Shown piece after piece: positions 17,577 to 26,772 of a stretch of 64,000 nt of DNA. The DNA is from Dysgonomonas mossii. Lineage in GTDB: Bacteria > Bacteroidota > Bacteroidia > Bacteroidales > Dysgonomonadaceae. Position 1 is the stretch's first letter. Each line of letters begins with the position of its first letter. The notes below the pieces were generated by a model. It did no database searches. It saw only the letters and a program-made list of their open reading frames with translations, and was not told the DNA's origin. The position numbers were made by a program, and so were the translations under genes. The DNA is taken from positions 96,883 to 160,882 of the forward strand of contig NZ_SPPK01000006.1 of NCBI RefSeq assembly GCF_004569505.1. The letters are read 5' to 3'.

Positions 17577-18224
17577 ATGAAAAATAACTTATTCGATAGG
17601 TTTAAACCTAAAGAAAACAAATTCTTCCCTCTTTTGAGCGGAATGGCAGAAGTAATAGTCACCGCATCGGATCTCATCATTGAATGTGTTCAAGTAACTA
17701 ACCACAACGAAGCTGTAGAGTATTACAAAAAAATTAAAGACCAGGAAAGAAAAGCCGATACCATCCAAAATCAAATCTTCGAAGAGCTCAACCAAACATT
17801 TATTACCCCTTTTGACCGGGAAGATATAAACCATCTTTCGTCAACAATGGATGATGTTATTGATCTTATCAATAGTTGTGCTAAGCGTATCATGCTTTAC
17901 AGCCCGAAAGTAATGCCCGAGAGCGCTGTACGACTCGCTATGTTTGTAAGAGAATCTTCCGGCTTCCTGATTCAGGCAATCGGAGAACTTGATGTATTGA
18001 AAAAAAGTACATCCCGAATAAAAGAATACTGCGAGCAACTGGGTGTGATTGAAAAAAAGGCCGACGATGTGTACGAACATTTTCTTATCGACCTGTTTGA
18101 GAATGAAAAAGATGCCATTGAGGTTATTAAACTAAAAGATATTCTTCACGAACTCGAACGTGCTACCGATGCAGCAGAATCAGTAGGAAAAATTATCAAA
18201 ACAATGATCGTTAAGTATTCATAA
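17577..18224 (+). CDS. DUF47 / PhoU-like Pit accessory protein
   Basis: A 215-residue all-helical cytoplasmic protein of the DUF47 (PhoU_div) family. Visible marks are FFPLLSGMAEVIVTASDLI near the N-terminus, the paired acidic helices (KIKDQERKADTIQNQIFEELNQTFITPFDREDI, and later EKKADDVYEHFLIDLFENEKDAIEVIKLKDIL), and LERATDAAESVGKII at the end. These proteins bind metal through the repeated E/D-rich helices and regulate low-affinity phosphate transporters. The Pit gene follows after 10 bp, which confirms the role. Confidence 0.93.
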   Translation: MKNNLFDRFKPKENKFFPLLSGMAEVIVTASDLIIECVQVTNHNEAVEYYKKIKDQERKADTIQNQIFEELNQTFITPFDREDINHLSSTMDDVIDLINSCAKRIMLYSPKVMPESAVRLAMFVRESSGFLIQAIGELDVLKKSTSRIKEYCEQLGVIEKKADDVYEHFLIDLFENEKDAIEVIKLKDILHELERATDAAESVGKIIKTMIVKYS

Positions 18225-18234
18225 TAATAAAGAA

Positions 18235-19284
18235 ATGACATTATTAATAATAATCATTATTTTAGCGATCATATTTGATTTCATAAATGGCTTTCACGAC
18301 GCTGCCAACTCAATAGCAACCGTCGTATCTACGAAAGTTCTTACACCGACCCAAGCTGTAATTTGGGCTGCCTTTTTCAACTTCGTAGCTTATTTTATTG
18401 CAAAATATATTATCGGCGGATTTGGTATTGCAGACACTGTATCCAAAACCGTGGATATGGAATTTATAATTCAAAGCTTTGGCAACCCATCTCTGGTTAT
18501 CATAGCCGGACTGATAGCTGCTATTTCTTGGAACCTTATTACATGGTGGTTAGGAATCCCTTCATCTTCTTCGCATACTCTTATCGGAGGATTTGCAGGA
18601 GCCGGTATCGCCGCTTCAGGTTTCCAAGCTGTACATTCAGGCGTTATTGGTATTATTGCGCTGTTCATTGTAGTAGCACCTCTGATTGGTATGGTTTCGG
18701 GTAACATCATCACGCTGATCACCCTCCACTTTGTAAAAAAGATAAAACCGGGTAAGGCCGACCGTTGGTTCAAGAATCTACAGCTCATCTCATCCGCAGG
18801 ACTTAGTATAGGACATGGATTGAACGACTCGCAAAAAGTAATGGGTATCATTGCAGCTGCATTGATTTCATATACAGCAACTACGCCCGACGTTCACCCT
18901 TGGTTATATATGAATGACATGAACGATATGCACGACTGGGTGCCACTCGCATGTTTTACTGCGATTGCAATAGGTACAGTTTGTGGAGGATGGAAAATCA
19001 TGAAAACGATGGGAAACCGTATTACAAAAATCACTCCTATCGAAGGGTTCTGTGCTCAGACAGCAGGTTCTATCACCTTATATATATCCGAAATGCTGCA
19101 CGTGCCGGTAAGTACAACCCACGTAATCACAGGTAGTATAATAGGCGTAGGATCAGTAAAACGTCTTTCAGCTGTTCGCTGGGGAGTAACCAAAGATTTA
19201 TTGATAGCATGGATACTGACTATTCCGGTTAGTGCCCTGATGGCTATTGTATTCTATCACATTCTGGGACTGATCGTTCAATAA
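18235..19284 (+). CDS. pit: Inorganic phosphate transporter, Pit family
   Basis: A 349-residue inner-membrane protein with about 9-10 membrane helices. The two inverted PD001131-type repeats are visible: DFINGFHDAANSIATVVSTKV at residues 12-32, and the C-terminal half PVSTTHVITGSIIGVG. The cytoplasmic loop GLSIGHGLNDSQKVMG is also present. Pit proteins carry metal-phosphate complexes with protons. The gene is co-transcribed with the PhoU-like partner and closed by a strong terminator. Confidence 0.95.
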   Translation: MTLLIIIIILAIIFDFINGFHDAANSIATVVSTKVLTPTQAVIWAAFFNFVAYFIAKYIIGGFGIADTVSKTVDMEFIIQSFGNPSLVIIAGLIAAISWNLITWWLGIPSSSSHTLIGGFAGAGIAASGFQAVHSGVIGIIALFIVVAPLIGMVSGNIITLITLHFVKKIKPGKADRWFKNLQLISSAGLSIGHGLNDSQKVMGIIAAALISYTATTPDVHPWLYMNDMNDMHDWVPLACFTAIAIGTVCGGWKIMKTMGNRITKITPIEGFCAQTAGSITLYISEMLHVPVSTTHVITGSIIGVGSVKRLSAVRWGVTKDLLIAWILTIPVSALMAIVFYHILGLIVQ

Positions 19285-19303
19285 GAACACTCTCTATAAA
19301 ATA

Positions 19304-19345
19304 AAAGCGGATGGTTAAAGTTAATCATCCGCTTTCTTCATTTAA
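19304..19345 (+). terminator. Rho-independent terminator of the pit operon
   Basis: AAAGCGGATG (19304-19313) pairs with CATCCGCTTT (19326-19335), and the inner bases extend the stem. A T-rich stretch follows. Confidence 0.85.
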
Positions 19346-19362
19346 ATTTTTCGGTAAAAGCA

Positions 19363-19393
19363 TTGCTTTATACATTGAAAAACAATATCTTTG
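19363..19393 (+). promoter_or_regulatory. Promoter of rpsA (TTG - 20 bp - TATCTTTG)
   Basis: TATCTTTG at 19386-19393 matches the -7 consensus and TTG at 19363-19365 gives a -33 element at 20-bp spacing. The leader to the ATG at 19467 is about 70 nt. Confidence 0.7.
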
Positions 19394-19466
19394 CACCGCT
19401 TTTCGAAGCAAGAATGTTTAACTCTTTAATGATACTGATCAGGACTGGTGCCAGATCTAATTTTGA

Positions 19467-21263
19467 ATGATTGATAATTTAAAAAATGTACAACCGGTTG
19501 CAGATTTCGACTGGGATTCGTACGAAAAAGGAGACTCTTACACAGGTAAGAGCAAAGAAGAACTTGTAGAAACCTATGACCAATCGTTGAACAAAGTAAA
19601 CGACAAAGAAGTGGTAATGGGTAAAGTAACTGCTATGAACAAACGCGAAGTTGTTGTTAATATCGGTTACAAATCAGACGGTATCGTTTCTATGAACGAG
19701 TTCCGTTATAACCCGGATCTAAAAATTGGTGACGAAGTAGAGGTATACATCGAAAGCCAAGAAGACAAAAAGGGACAACTTATCCTTTCTCACAAGAAAG
19801 CACGTGCTACACGCTCTTGGGATCGTGTTAACGAAGCTCTTGAAAAAGACGAAATCATCAAAGGTTATATTAAATGTCGCACTAAGGGCGGTATGATCGT
19901 TGATGTATTTGGTATCGAGGCGTTCTTGCCAGGATCTCAGATCGACGTGAAACCAATCCGCGACTATGATGTATTTGTAGGTAAGACTATGGAGTTCAAG
20001 GTAGTGAAAATCAACCACGAGTTCAAAAACGTTGTTGTTTCTCACAAAGCTCTTATCGAAGCTGAACTTGAACAACAGAAAAAAGATATCATCTCTAAGC
20101 TTGAAAAAGGTCAGGTACTTGAAGGTACAGTTAAGAACATCACTTCTTACGGTGTATTTATCGACCTTGGCGGCGTAGACGGACTAATCCACATTACAGA
20201 CCTTTCTTGGGGACGTGTACAACACCCAGAAGAAGTGGTTAAATTGGATGAGAAAATCAACGTTGTTATTCTTGACTTCGATGATGACAAGAAACGTATT
20301 GCATTAGGATTGAAACAATTGACTCCTCACCCTTGGGATGCACTTAGCGCTGAGCTTAAAGTTGGCGACAAGGTGAAAGGTAAAGTTGTGGTTATGGCTG
20401 ACTACGGTGCATTCATCGAAATCGCTCCGGGTGTAGAAGGCTTGATCCACGTTTCAGAAATGAGCTGGGCTCAACACTTACGCAGTGCACAAGACTTTAT
20501 GAAAGTTGGCGACGAAGTAGAAGCTGTAGTGCTTACTCTTGATCGCGACGAACGCAAAATGTCTCTTGGTATCAAACAATTGAAACCAGATCCATGGGAA
20601 AATATCGAAGAAAAATATCCTATCGGAAGCCAGCACACTGCAAAAGTTCGCAACTTCACTAACTTCGGTGTATTTGCCGAAATAGAAGAAGGCGTAGACG
20701 GACTAATCCACATTTCAGACCTTTCTTGGACTAAGAAAATCAAACACCCTAGCGAAGTTACTGCTATAGGTGCTGACATCGAAGTACAAGTACTTGAAAT
20801 AGACAAAGAAAACCGTCGTTTAAGCCTTGGTCACAAACAACTTGAAGAAAACCCTTGGGATGTATTCGAAACTATATTTACTGTAGGTTCTGTACACGAA
20901 GGTACTCTTGTTGAAATGGTTGACAAAGGAGCAGTAATCTCACTTCCTTATGGTGTTGAAGGTTTTGCAACTCCTAAACACTTGGTAAAAGAAGATGGTT
21001 CTCAAGCTAAGATCGATGAAAAACTTGATTTCAAAGTAATCGAGTTCAACAAAGACTCTAAAAGAATCATCGTATCTCACAGCCGTGTGTTTGAAGATGA
21101 AAAACCGGAAGCTAAAGAAGCTGCTGCTGAAAAAAGAGCAAAAAAATCTTCTAAGAAAGAACAAGCTGAAACTTCAACTCAATCTAACGTAGAAAAAACT
21201 ACATTAGGCGATATAGAAGAGCTTGCAGCATTGAAAGAAAAACTTTCGGGAGATAACAAATAA
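19467..21263 (+). CDS. rpsA: 30S ribosomal protein S1
   Basis: A 598-residue protein with six S1 (OB-fold) repeats. These start near GKVTAMNKREVVVNIG (residue 52), IKGYIKCRTKGGMIVDVFG, LEGTVKNITSYGVFIDLGG, VKGKVVVMADYGAFIEI, HTAKVRNFTNFGVFAEIEE and HEGTLVEMVDKGAVISLP. Repeats 3-5 each carry the VDGLIHI/VEGLIHV plus SWxxxxxHP signature. A Lys/Glu-rich tail of about 60 residues closes the protein. S1 binds mRNA leaders on the 30S platform. It matters in a phylum where Shine-Dalgarno sites are rarely used. Confidence 0.97.
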   Translation: MIDNLKNVQPVADFDWDSYEKGDSYTGKSKEELVETYDQSLNKVNDKEVVMGKVTAMNKREVVVNIGYKSDGIVSMNEFRYNPDLKIGDEVEVYIESQEDKKGQLILSHKKARATRSWDRVNEALEKDEIIKGYIKCRTKGGMIVDVFGIEAFLPGSQIDVKPIRDYDVFVGKTMEFKVVKINHEFKNVVVSHKALIEAELEQQKKDIISKLEKGQVLEGTVKNITSYGVFIDLGGVDGLIHITDLSWGRVQHPEEVVKLDEKINVVILDFDDDKKRIALGLKQLTPHPWDALSAELKVGDKVKGKVVVMADYGAFIEIAPGVEGLIHVSEMSWAQHLRSAQDFMKVGDEVEAVVLTLDRDERKMSLGIKQLKPDPWENIEEKYPIGSQHTAKVRNFTNFGVFAEIEEGVDGLIHISDLSWTKKIKHPSEVTAIGADIEVQVLEIDKENRRLSLGHKQLEENPWDVFETIFTVGSVHEGTLVEMVDKGAVISLPYGVEGFATPKHLVKEDGSQAKIDEKLDFKVIEFNKDSKRIIVSHSRVFEDEKPEAKEAAAEKRAKKSSKKEQAETSTQSNVEKTTLGDIEELAALKEKLSGDNK

Positions 21264-21284
21264 ATATCTTTTTGATATTCTGAT

Positions 21285-21316
21285 AAAAGGGTTCACTAAT
21301 TAGTGAACCCTTTTTC
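21285..21316 (+). terminator. Rho-independent terminator of rpsA (perfect 30-bp palindrome)
   Basis: Positions 21285-21314 form an uninterrupted palindrome, AAAAGGGTTCACTAA and its exact complement, followed by further T residues. In RNA it folds into a hairpin with a small central loop. Confidence 0.9.
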
Positions 21317-21356
21317 GTTTAAAGTGTTAAAATAAAAGTGAAAGTTCTCTGTACAT

Positions 21357-21387
21357 TTTGTATATATAAAAAGACTATCTAATTTTG
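21357..21387 (+). promoter_or_regulatory. Promoter of the tolC-like gene (TTTG - 19 bp - TAATTTTG)
   Basis: TTTG at 21357-21360 and TAATTTTG at 21380-21387, spaced by 19 bp, match both elements of the Bacteroidota promoter consensus. The ATG lies 40 bp downstream. Confidence 0.75.
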
Positions 21388-21427
21388 CAGTTTAGTTGCA
21401 TAAGCAATCAACACATAAAACCACTAT

Positions 21428-22822
21428 ATGAATACTAAGAGTTTAGGATTAGCCTTATTTTTCTTTTTTAGTATAGCATCCACAGTTTGGGCACAACAGT
21501 TTCTATCGCTGGAGCAATGCCGACAACTTGCAATAGAGAACAACAAATCGCTCAAGATAGCTTCTGAGCAAGAGAGAATAGCATATTATGAGAAGAAGGA
21601 TGCACTTACCAAATTCTTCCCCGAGATATCGTTTACGGGAGCATATTTGCGCAATCAGAAGAATTTGTACCTCATTCCATCTTCTGCCATACCTACATCC
21701 ATACCTCTCCCGATAGAGATTCCCGGAATAGGCAATAATATTCCGATAGACGACAAAATCCGTAATAGCATTCATGATCTAGGAAAGGTAGACATCAAAA
21801 ACGTATGGGCGGGAGGATTTACGCTTACACAACCGTTGTTTATGGGAGGAAAGATCGTTGCTTACAATGATCTGAGATCTTATGCCCAAGACCTAGCCAA
21901 AACAATGAAAGAGACTCAGATGACAGAGGTTATCGTGGAGGTAGACAATGCATATTGGCAGGTTGTATCAGTAGCTAATAAGAAGAAGTTGGCTGAATCG
22001 TATGTCAAACTCATGCAAAAGATGGACTCTGATATTTCAGCCATGGAGCAAGAGGGCGTAGCCACAAAAGCAGACAGGCTCTCTGTAAACGTAAAACTAA
22101 ACGAGGCAGAGATGACTCTTACAAAAGCTGAAAACGGGCTGAGTCTTTCAAAAATGCTATTAGCTCAAATATGCGGACTGGAAATCAACGATCAGCTTAC
22201 TTTAAAAGATGAAAATATAACAAACATTGCAACCGATGAAGGTGTAGATGCTATACCCAACATAGACGAAGCCATATTGAGCAGGACAGAGATAAGAAGT
22301 CTCGAGCTAGCCACAAAAATATATGGGAAGAAAGAAAAGATTGCAGTAGCCGAGTTTATGCCGAATGTTGCACTTACAGCAAACTATTTATGGACAAATC
22401 CGAACTTATTTGACGGTCTGGAAAATAAATTTGCCGGAATGTGGAATGTAGGAGTACTACTAAAAGTCCCTTTAAATTTTGCTTCTAATTCGGCAAAGCT
22501 TAATGTAGCAAAAGCCGAAACACGCATCAAACAATTTGAAATGGAGGATGCAAAGGAAAAAATTAAATTACAAATAAACCAATCAGCATACAAACTGTCG
22601 GAAGCAAACAAAAAGCTAAAGACTGCGCAAAAAAACACAGAAAAGGCGGATGAAAATCTAAGATACGCAAACGTAGGATTCGAGGAAGGAGTAATCCCTT
22701 CATCGGATGTTATAGCTGCACACACAGCTTGGTTATCAGCTCACTCGGATCTGATAGATGCTCAGATCGACATTATCTTATGCCGAATATACCTGAACAA
22801 AGCATTGGGTCGTAAGTTTTAA
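21428..22822 (+). CDS. TolC-family outer membrane efflux protein
   Basis: A 464-residue outer-membrane channel. A signal peptide (cleavage after VWAQ, about residue 23) precedes LSLEQCRQLAIENNKSLKIA, the standard first repeat motif of the OEP family. The second half repeats the long helices (QLINQSAYKLSEA-like stretch, then VGFEEGVIPSSDVIAAHTAWLSA). As a trimer it would form the exit duct for the HlyD-type adaptor and two ABC-2 permeases encoded downstream. A gap of 155 bp with its own promoter and a GTGACA site separates it from hlyD, so the two parts may be regulated differently. Confidence 0.92.
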   Translation: MNTKSLGLALFFFFSIASTVWAQQFLSLEQCRQLAIENNKSLKIASEQERIAYYEKKDALTKFFPEISFTGAYLRNQKNLYLIPSSAIPTSIPLPIEIPGIGNNIPIDDKIRNSIHDLGKVDIKNVWAGGFTLTQPLFMGGKIVAYNDLRSYAQDLAKTMKETQMTEVIVEVDNAYWQVVSVANKKKLAESYVKLMQKMDSDISAMEQEGVATKADRLSVNVKLNEAEMTLTKAENGLSLSKMLLAQICGLEINDQLTLKDENITNIATDEGVDAIPNIDEAILSRTEIRSLELATKIYGKKEKIAVAEFMPNVALTANYLWTNPNLFDGLENKFAGMWNVGVLLKVPLNFASNSAKLNVAKAETRIKQFEMEDAKEKIKLQINQSAYKLSEANKKLKTAQKNTEKADENLRYANVGFEEGVIPSSDVIAAHTAWLSAHSDLIDAQIDIILCRIYLNKALGRKF

Positions 22823-22888
22823 AAATATCTTATATTTATCTATATATAAGGAACTAAGATGATAAAAGTATACAATTAGGGAAAATAA

Positions 22889-22916
22889 TAAAAAAGTGTC
22901 ACTTTTGTCACCTTTT
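22889..22916 (-). promoter_or_regulatory. GTGACA direct-repeat site A, upstream of the hlyD-like gene
   Basis: On the minus strand this reads GGTGACAAAAGTGACACTTT within a 28-bp sequence that is identical to positions 32444-32471. Two GTGACA units are spaced by 9 bp. The site ends 31 bp upstream of a TATATTTG -7 box and 61 bp upstream of the hlyD start codon, a position that suits an activator. It has the same orientation relative to the downstream gene as the sites in front of rlmD and the sensor kinase gene. Confidence 0.6.
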
Positions 22917-22947
22917 AGACCTAAAACAACTGATTAACAAATCGATA

Positions 22948-22955
22948 TATATTTG
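22948..22955 (+). promoter_or_regulatory. -7 promoter element (TATATTTG) of the hlyD operon
   Basis: TATATTTG matches TAnnTTTG and lies 22 bp before the hlyD ATG. No -33 box is visible, which fits a promoter that depends on the GTGACA site just upstream. Confidence 0.5.
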
Positions 22956-22977
22956 AAAAAAAGTAACAAATAAAGAT

Positions 22978-23970
22978 ATGGATACAGAAAACAAAAAAAC
23001 AGGTTCTAAACTCATACCTATTCTGATTTTTGCCGCCGTTATTATTCTAGTTGGCTTATACGGTTTCTTCTTCCTCAACCAAGAAGACAACATCATACAA
23101 GGAGAAGCGGATGTAACCGAAGTACGTATATCCAGCAAAGTGCCCGGACGTATCGCAAAATATATGGTAGACGAAGGAAGCTATGTGAAAAAAGGTGACA
23201 CTCTTGCTATACTAAGCATCCCTGACATCGATGCTAAGCTGGCACAGGCAAATGCTGCACAGCAAGGAGCTGCGGCACAAAACCAGAAAGCAATAAAAGG
23301 AGCACGCGTAGAGCAAATCCAAGGGGCATACGAAATGTGGCAAAAGGCTAAAGTAGGAACAGACATAGCGCAGAAGTCGTACAAGCGTGTTCAAAACTTG
23401 TTTGACAAAGGTGTTGTAACCGCACAAAAGAGAGATGAAGCCGAAGCACAATACAACGCATCAGTTGCAACAGAAAAGGCCGCGAAGTCTCAATACGACA
23501 TGGCTGTAAACGGTGCAGAAAAAGAAGACAAAGAAGCGGCCTTTGCCTTATTGGAAAGAGCAAAAGGTGCTGTAGCAGAAGTATCATCTTACATCTCTGA
23601 AAGCTATCTGATCTCACCTATTGACGGAAAGGTTACGGAAAAATTTCCGAACGAAGGAGAGTTGGTAGGTACAGGGGCTCCGATAATGAATGTTGCTAAA
23701 CTAGACGATAAGTGGGGTTCATTCAACATCAGAGAAGACCATCTAAAGAACTATAAAGATATAGGTAAGACATTCAAGGCATACGTTCCGGCACTGGATC
23801 AGGAAGTAGAGATGACCGTATACTATGTCAAAGATTTGGGATCGTATGCAGCATGGAAAGCCACCAAAACAACAGGACAGTACGATAGAAAGACTTTTGA
23901 GGTAAAAGCTCGATTCAACGACAAAGCAATCGATGTACTGCCGGGAATGTCACTTATCATTAAAGAATAA
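22978..23970 (+). CDS. HlyD/EmrA-type membrane fusion protein
   Basis: A 330-residue periplasmic adaptor. It has an N-terminal membrane anchor at about 10-31, a first half-lipoyl motif (VRISSKVPGRIAKYMVDEGSYVKKGDTLAIL), a long alpha-hairpin of about 110 residues rich in Ala, Gln and Lys, and a second half-lipoyl motif (SYLISPIDGKVTEKFPNEGELVGTGAPIMNVA). A beta-barrel end follows. It should link the inner-membrane permeases to the TolC-like channel. The permease gene begins 3 bp after its stop. Confidence 0.92.
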   Translation: MDTENKKTGSKLIPILIFAAVIILVGLYGFFFLNQEDNIIQGEADVTEVRISSKVPGRIAKYMVDEGSYVKKGDTLAILSIPDIDAKLAQANAAQQGAAAQNQKAIKGARVEQIQGAYEMWQKAKVGTDIAQKSYKRVQNLFDKGVVTAQKRDEAEAQYNASVATEKAAKSQYDMAVNGAEKEDKEAAFALLERAKGAVAEVSSYISESYLISPIDGKVTEKFPNEGELVGTGAPIMNVAKLDDKWGSFNIREDHLKNYKDIGKTFKAYVPALDQEVEMTVYYVKDLGSYAAWKATKTTGQYDRKTFEVKARFNDKAIDVLPGMSLIIKE

Positions 23971-23973
23971 CAA

Positions 23974-25143
23974 ATGAGCTCTAAAACCGGTATACTAGCC
24001 ATATTCAAAAGGGAGTGGATACGTATATCCTCATCCAAAATATGTATATGGGGGATATTCGTTGCTCCGCTATTATCCATGACTATTTTGATGTGGATGA
24101 TGAGCGCAGGGCTGCCCTCACGTATACCTATTGCGGTGGTAGACCTAGACAATACGACTACAACACGCTCTTTGATACGCCAGTTGGATGCTTTTGAAAA
24201 AACGAATATACAGTATAAAAGCCTTTCGTTTAAAGAAGCAAGGCATCAGATGGAGCGAATGGAAGTATATGCTGTACTAACTATTCCGAAAGATTTTACG
24301 AAAGATGCAATTTCAGGCAATCGCCCCAAATTGGTTTATTATACCAACAATGCTTTTTTGATATCGGGCTCCCTGCTATTTCAGGATTTGAAAACAATAT
24401 CTACGCTGGCTTCGGCCTCAGTAGGACTAAAGACTGCAACGGCAAAGGGTTATACAGAAAACCAGATTATGCCGATCTTGCAACCGATTACGATAGACGC
24501 TCATCCCACAGGAAACCCTTGGCTCAACTATTCGGTATATCTGAACAATGTTCTCTTGCCGGGTATATTGCAATTGATTATCCTGATGTTTACCGTATCG
24601 GCTTTCGGTTCGGAAATAAAAGCGGGTAACGGGCCAAAACTTATGTCTATGGGAGACAACTCCATCATCAAAGTAATGATAGGGAAACTACTTCCATATA
24701 CGATCATATATATGGGGATAGCGTTATTATTTGTGGCAGTCCTTTATTACATCAATCGATTTCCATTGCATAATGGTTTTTGGCCTATGTTCTTTAATTA
24801 TGCATGCCTCATTCTGGCAGCACAGGGAGCAGGCGTCATACTTTTGGGAATATTCCGCAATTACCGGTTTGCCCTAAGCATAGCCAGCCTTATAGGAATG
24901 GTATCATTCTCCATTACAGGATTTTCATTCTCTACATTGGCGATGGATGGAAGCCTCAGTGCATTGAGCAACTTATTCCCGCTAAGGCATTTTTTCCTTA
25001 TCTATGTAGATCAGGCGCTAAATGGCATAGCGGTGGGCTACTCCATGTATCATTATGCGGCACTGCTTGGCTTTGTGTTGCTATCAATATTCTTCTTCGG
25101 TACTGTAAGAAAATTACTGAAGGATAACGTATATGAGCTATGA
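23974..25143 (+). CDS. ABC-2 type permease, first subunit
   Basis: A 389-residue ABC-2 membrane protein. A first helix at about 22-45 is followed by a periplasmic domain of about 130 residues (RIPIAVVDLDNTTTTRSLIRQLDAF, YAVLTIPKDFTKD, PKLVYYTNNA), then five helices in the C-terminal half (from about 190). The domain order is that of the YhhJ/YbhS/YbhR group. It overlaps the second permease gene by 4 bp (ATGA), so the two should be made in equal amounts and pair as a heterodimer. No ATP-binding subunit gene is present in this operon. Confidence 0.88.
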   Translation: MSSKTGILAIFKREWIRISSSKICIWGIFVAPLLSMTILMWMMSAGLPSRIPIAVVDLDNTTTTRSLIRQLDAFEKTNIQYKSLSFKEARHQMERMEVYAVLTIPKDFTKDAISGNRPKLVYYTNNAFLISGSLLFQDLKTISTLASASVGLKTATAKGYTENQIMPILQPITIDAHPTGNPWLNYSVYLNNVLLPGILQLIILMFTVSAFGSEIKAGNGPKLMSMGDNSIIKVMIGKLLPYTIIYMGIALLFVAVLYYINRFPLHNGFWPMFFNYACLILAAQGAGVILLGIFRNYRFALSIASLIGMVSFSITGFSFSTLAMDGSLSALSNLFPLRHFFLIYVDQALNGIAVGYSMYHYAALLGFVLLSIFFFGTVRKLLKDNVYEL

Positions 25144-26345
25144 AAAGATTACTACTTGACATATATTATGTTTGGATCAACGAGCTAAAGGTCATATTCA
25201 AAGACCCGGCGGTTATATTGCTCTTCTTTATAGTACCGTTGGCCTATCCTGTACTGTATAGCTTTATATACAATAACGAAACTGTACATGAGGTAAAAGT
25301 TATATTAGTAGATGATTCAAACTCTTCGCTCTCAAGGGAATTTAAAAGAAAAGTAGATGCCACAGCCGATGTAAAGGTAATAGGATACGCCTCGGACATG
25401 GAAGAAGCCCGTGAAGCTCTCCGAAGAAAAGAGGCTTACGGGATAATGTATATCCCCAGAGACTTCAGCAAAGACATACATACTCAGCAACAAACGAAAG
25501 TCAGCGTGTATGCCGATATGAGCAGTTTGTTGTTTTACAAAGCAATGATACTCAGCGCTACCGAAGTATCGCTGGATATGGGTGCTGATATACGCGTAGT
25601 TGAAACCGGAAGCGGAAGTCAGGAAGAAGATGCCACTACCCGGCAAACAGTAGAAAATGAATGGGTTCCGATGTATAATCCACAGAATGGATTTGCAAGC
25701 TTCCTTGTTCCTGCGATACTTATACTCATTATACAGCAAACAATGTTTTTGGGTATAGCTACTATTGTTGGCACACACAACGACAAGAAACGATTTACAA
25801 TAGCATCACACACAGCCCAAGGCAAAAATGTAGGTGCCATAAAGCTAACGATCGGTAAAGCCTTTTGCTATGCCTCTTTATACATGCTGATCTCGGTATG
25901 GGTGCTCCGAGTAATACCATATATCTTCAAGTTTCCGCAGATAGGAGACCCACTGACAATTGCAGCATTTCTTATGCCGTTCCTGTTGTCGGCTACATTC
26001 TTTACAATGACACTCTCCTACTTCTGCTCGCAGCGTGAATTCGGAATGATGTTGTTTGTATTCACCAGTGTCATATTCATATTTATATCGGGTATATCTT
26101 GGCCTTGGACTGAGATACCTACAGCCATAAAGGCGATAGCATACATTGTTCCGTCTACACCGGGCATTCACGGGTTCATTAAAATAAACACAATGGGAGC
26201 TACTCTGAATGATGTATGGTTCGAATATATAGCTCTTTGGATACAGGCAGGAATATATTGTATTACGGCAACCATAATGTATAAATGGTGGATACAGAAT
26301 TACGACCCGGAATACAAAGGAATGATAAGAAAAAGAGTTGAATAA
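25140..26345 (+). CDS. ABC-2 type permease, second subunit
   Basis: This 401-residue paralogue of the preceding permease has the same plan: helix at about 20-43, periplasmic domain (EVKVILVDDSNSSLSREFKRKVDA, YGIMYIPRDFSKDIHTQQ, VSVYADMSS), and five C-terminal helices with a WPWTEIP loop before the last two. It is the last gene of the export operon. The stop codon lies inside a terminator hairpin. The cargo is unknown; related systems export drugs or fatty-acid-like compounds. Confidence 0.88.
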   Translation: MKRLLLDIYYVWINELKVIFKDPAVILLFFIVPLAYPVLYSFIYNNETVHEVKVILVDDSNSSLSREFKRKVDATADVKVIGYASDMEEAREALRRKEAYGIMYIPRDFSKDIHTQQQTKVSVYADMSSLLFYKAMILSATEVSLDMGADIRVVETGSGSQEEDATTRQTVENEWVPMYNPQNGFASFLVPAILILIIQQTMFLGIATIVGTHNDKKRFTIASHTAQGKNVGAIKLTIGKAFCYASLYMLISVWVLRVIPYIFKFPQIGDPLTIAAFLMPFLLSATFFTMTLSYFCSQREFGMMLFVFTSVIFIFISGISWPWTEIPTAIKAIAYIVPSTPGIHGFIKINTMGATLNDVWFEYIALWIQAGIYCITATIMYKWWIQNYDPEYKGMIRKRVE

Positions 26346-26358
26346 ATCTTCAACTCTT
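26333..26358. terminator. Terminator between convergent genes
   Basis: AAGAGTTGAA (26333-26342) pairs perfectly with TTCAACTCTT (26349-26358) across the permease stop codon. The DUF2007 gene converges from the other side and ends at 26368. Confidence 0.7.
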
Positions 26359-26367
26359 CTTCATCTT

Positions 26368-26610
26368 CTATTGATATTTCTCGAAGTCAAAATCTTCTCG
26401 CTTAGCAAAGCCTCCTTCTATAAGTAACTCTGCGGCGCGCCTGTAATCCTCCGATCTGACCTGTAATCTGGCTGTACCTAACCCTGCGGTGTAAACAGTA
26501 AGATATTCTCCATTTACAACACAGTCTATGCCATTGTCAATCAGAAATGATTTTGCTATAGCCAAATTAGCTTCAAAGTCAGCGCTTTTTAAAGTAACCA
26601 GTTCATCCAT
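26368..26610 (-). CDS. DUF2007-type putative signal-transducing protein
   Basis: An 80-residue protein. TLKSADFEANLAIAKSFLIDNGIDCVVNGEYL, then TARLQVRSEDYRRAAELLIEGG, is the pattern of DUF2007 (a small ferredoxin-like alpha/beta domain with an N-terminal strand, a helix carrying LL-x-x-x-GI, and a final V-x-x-x-D-x-x-x-A helix). The biochemical role of the family is not established. It stands alone, convergent with the export operon. Confidence 0.85.
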   Translation of the reverse strand: MDELVTLKSADFEANLAIAKSFLIDNGIDCVVNGEYLTVYTAGLGTARLQVRSEDYRRAAELLIEGGFAKREDFDFEKYQ

Positions 26611-26705
26611 AATCTTTAGATTTATTATCCACTTATAAATGTAGATATAATCAACAAACTAGACAAGACGAACAATATTTATTTCAATTATTTATAAAAT
26701 AATTT

Positions 26706-26761
26706 GGTTTATAATATAAACCACTTTACATTTACAGAATAAAATATTATAAACCACTTTA
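26706..26761 (+). promoter_or_regulatory. Palindrome and direct repeat upstream of the TonB receptor operon
   Basis: GGTTTATAATATAAACC at 26706-26722 is a perfect inverted repeat (7-3-7). Its right half continues as TATAAACCACTTTA at 26715-26728, and the same 14 bp recur at 26748-26761. The two copies are exactly 33 bp apart, about three helical turns, and the second lies 11 bp before the ATG. This looks like an operator pair. The winged-helix protein encoded as the last gene of the same operon is the natural candidate ligand. Confidence 0.55.
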
Positions 26762-26772
26762 AGGAAAAAAAT

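Noticed and set aside
18471..18851. A 126-codon minus-strand frame inside pit
   Set aside because: Antisense shadow of a membrane protein gene; the apparent hydrophobic stretches mirror the real helices.
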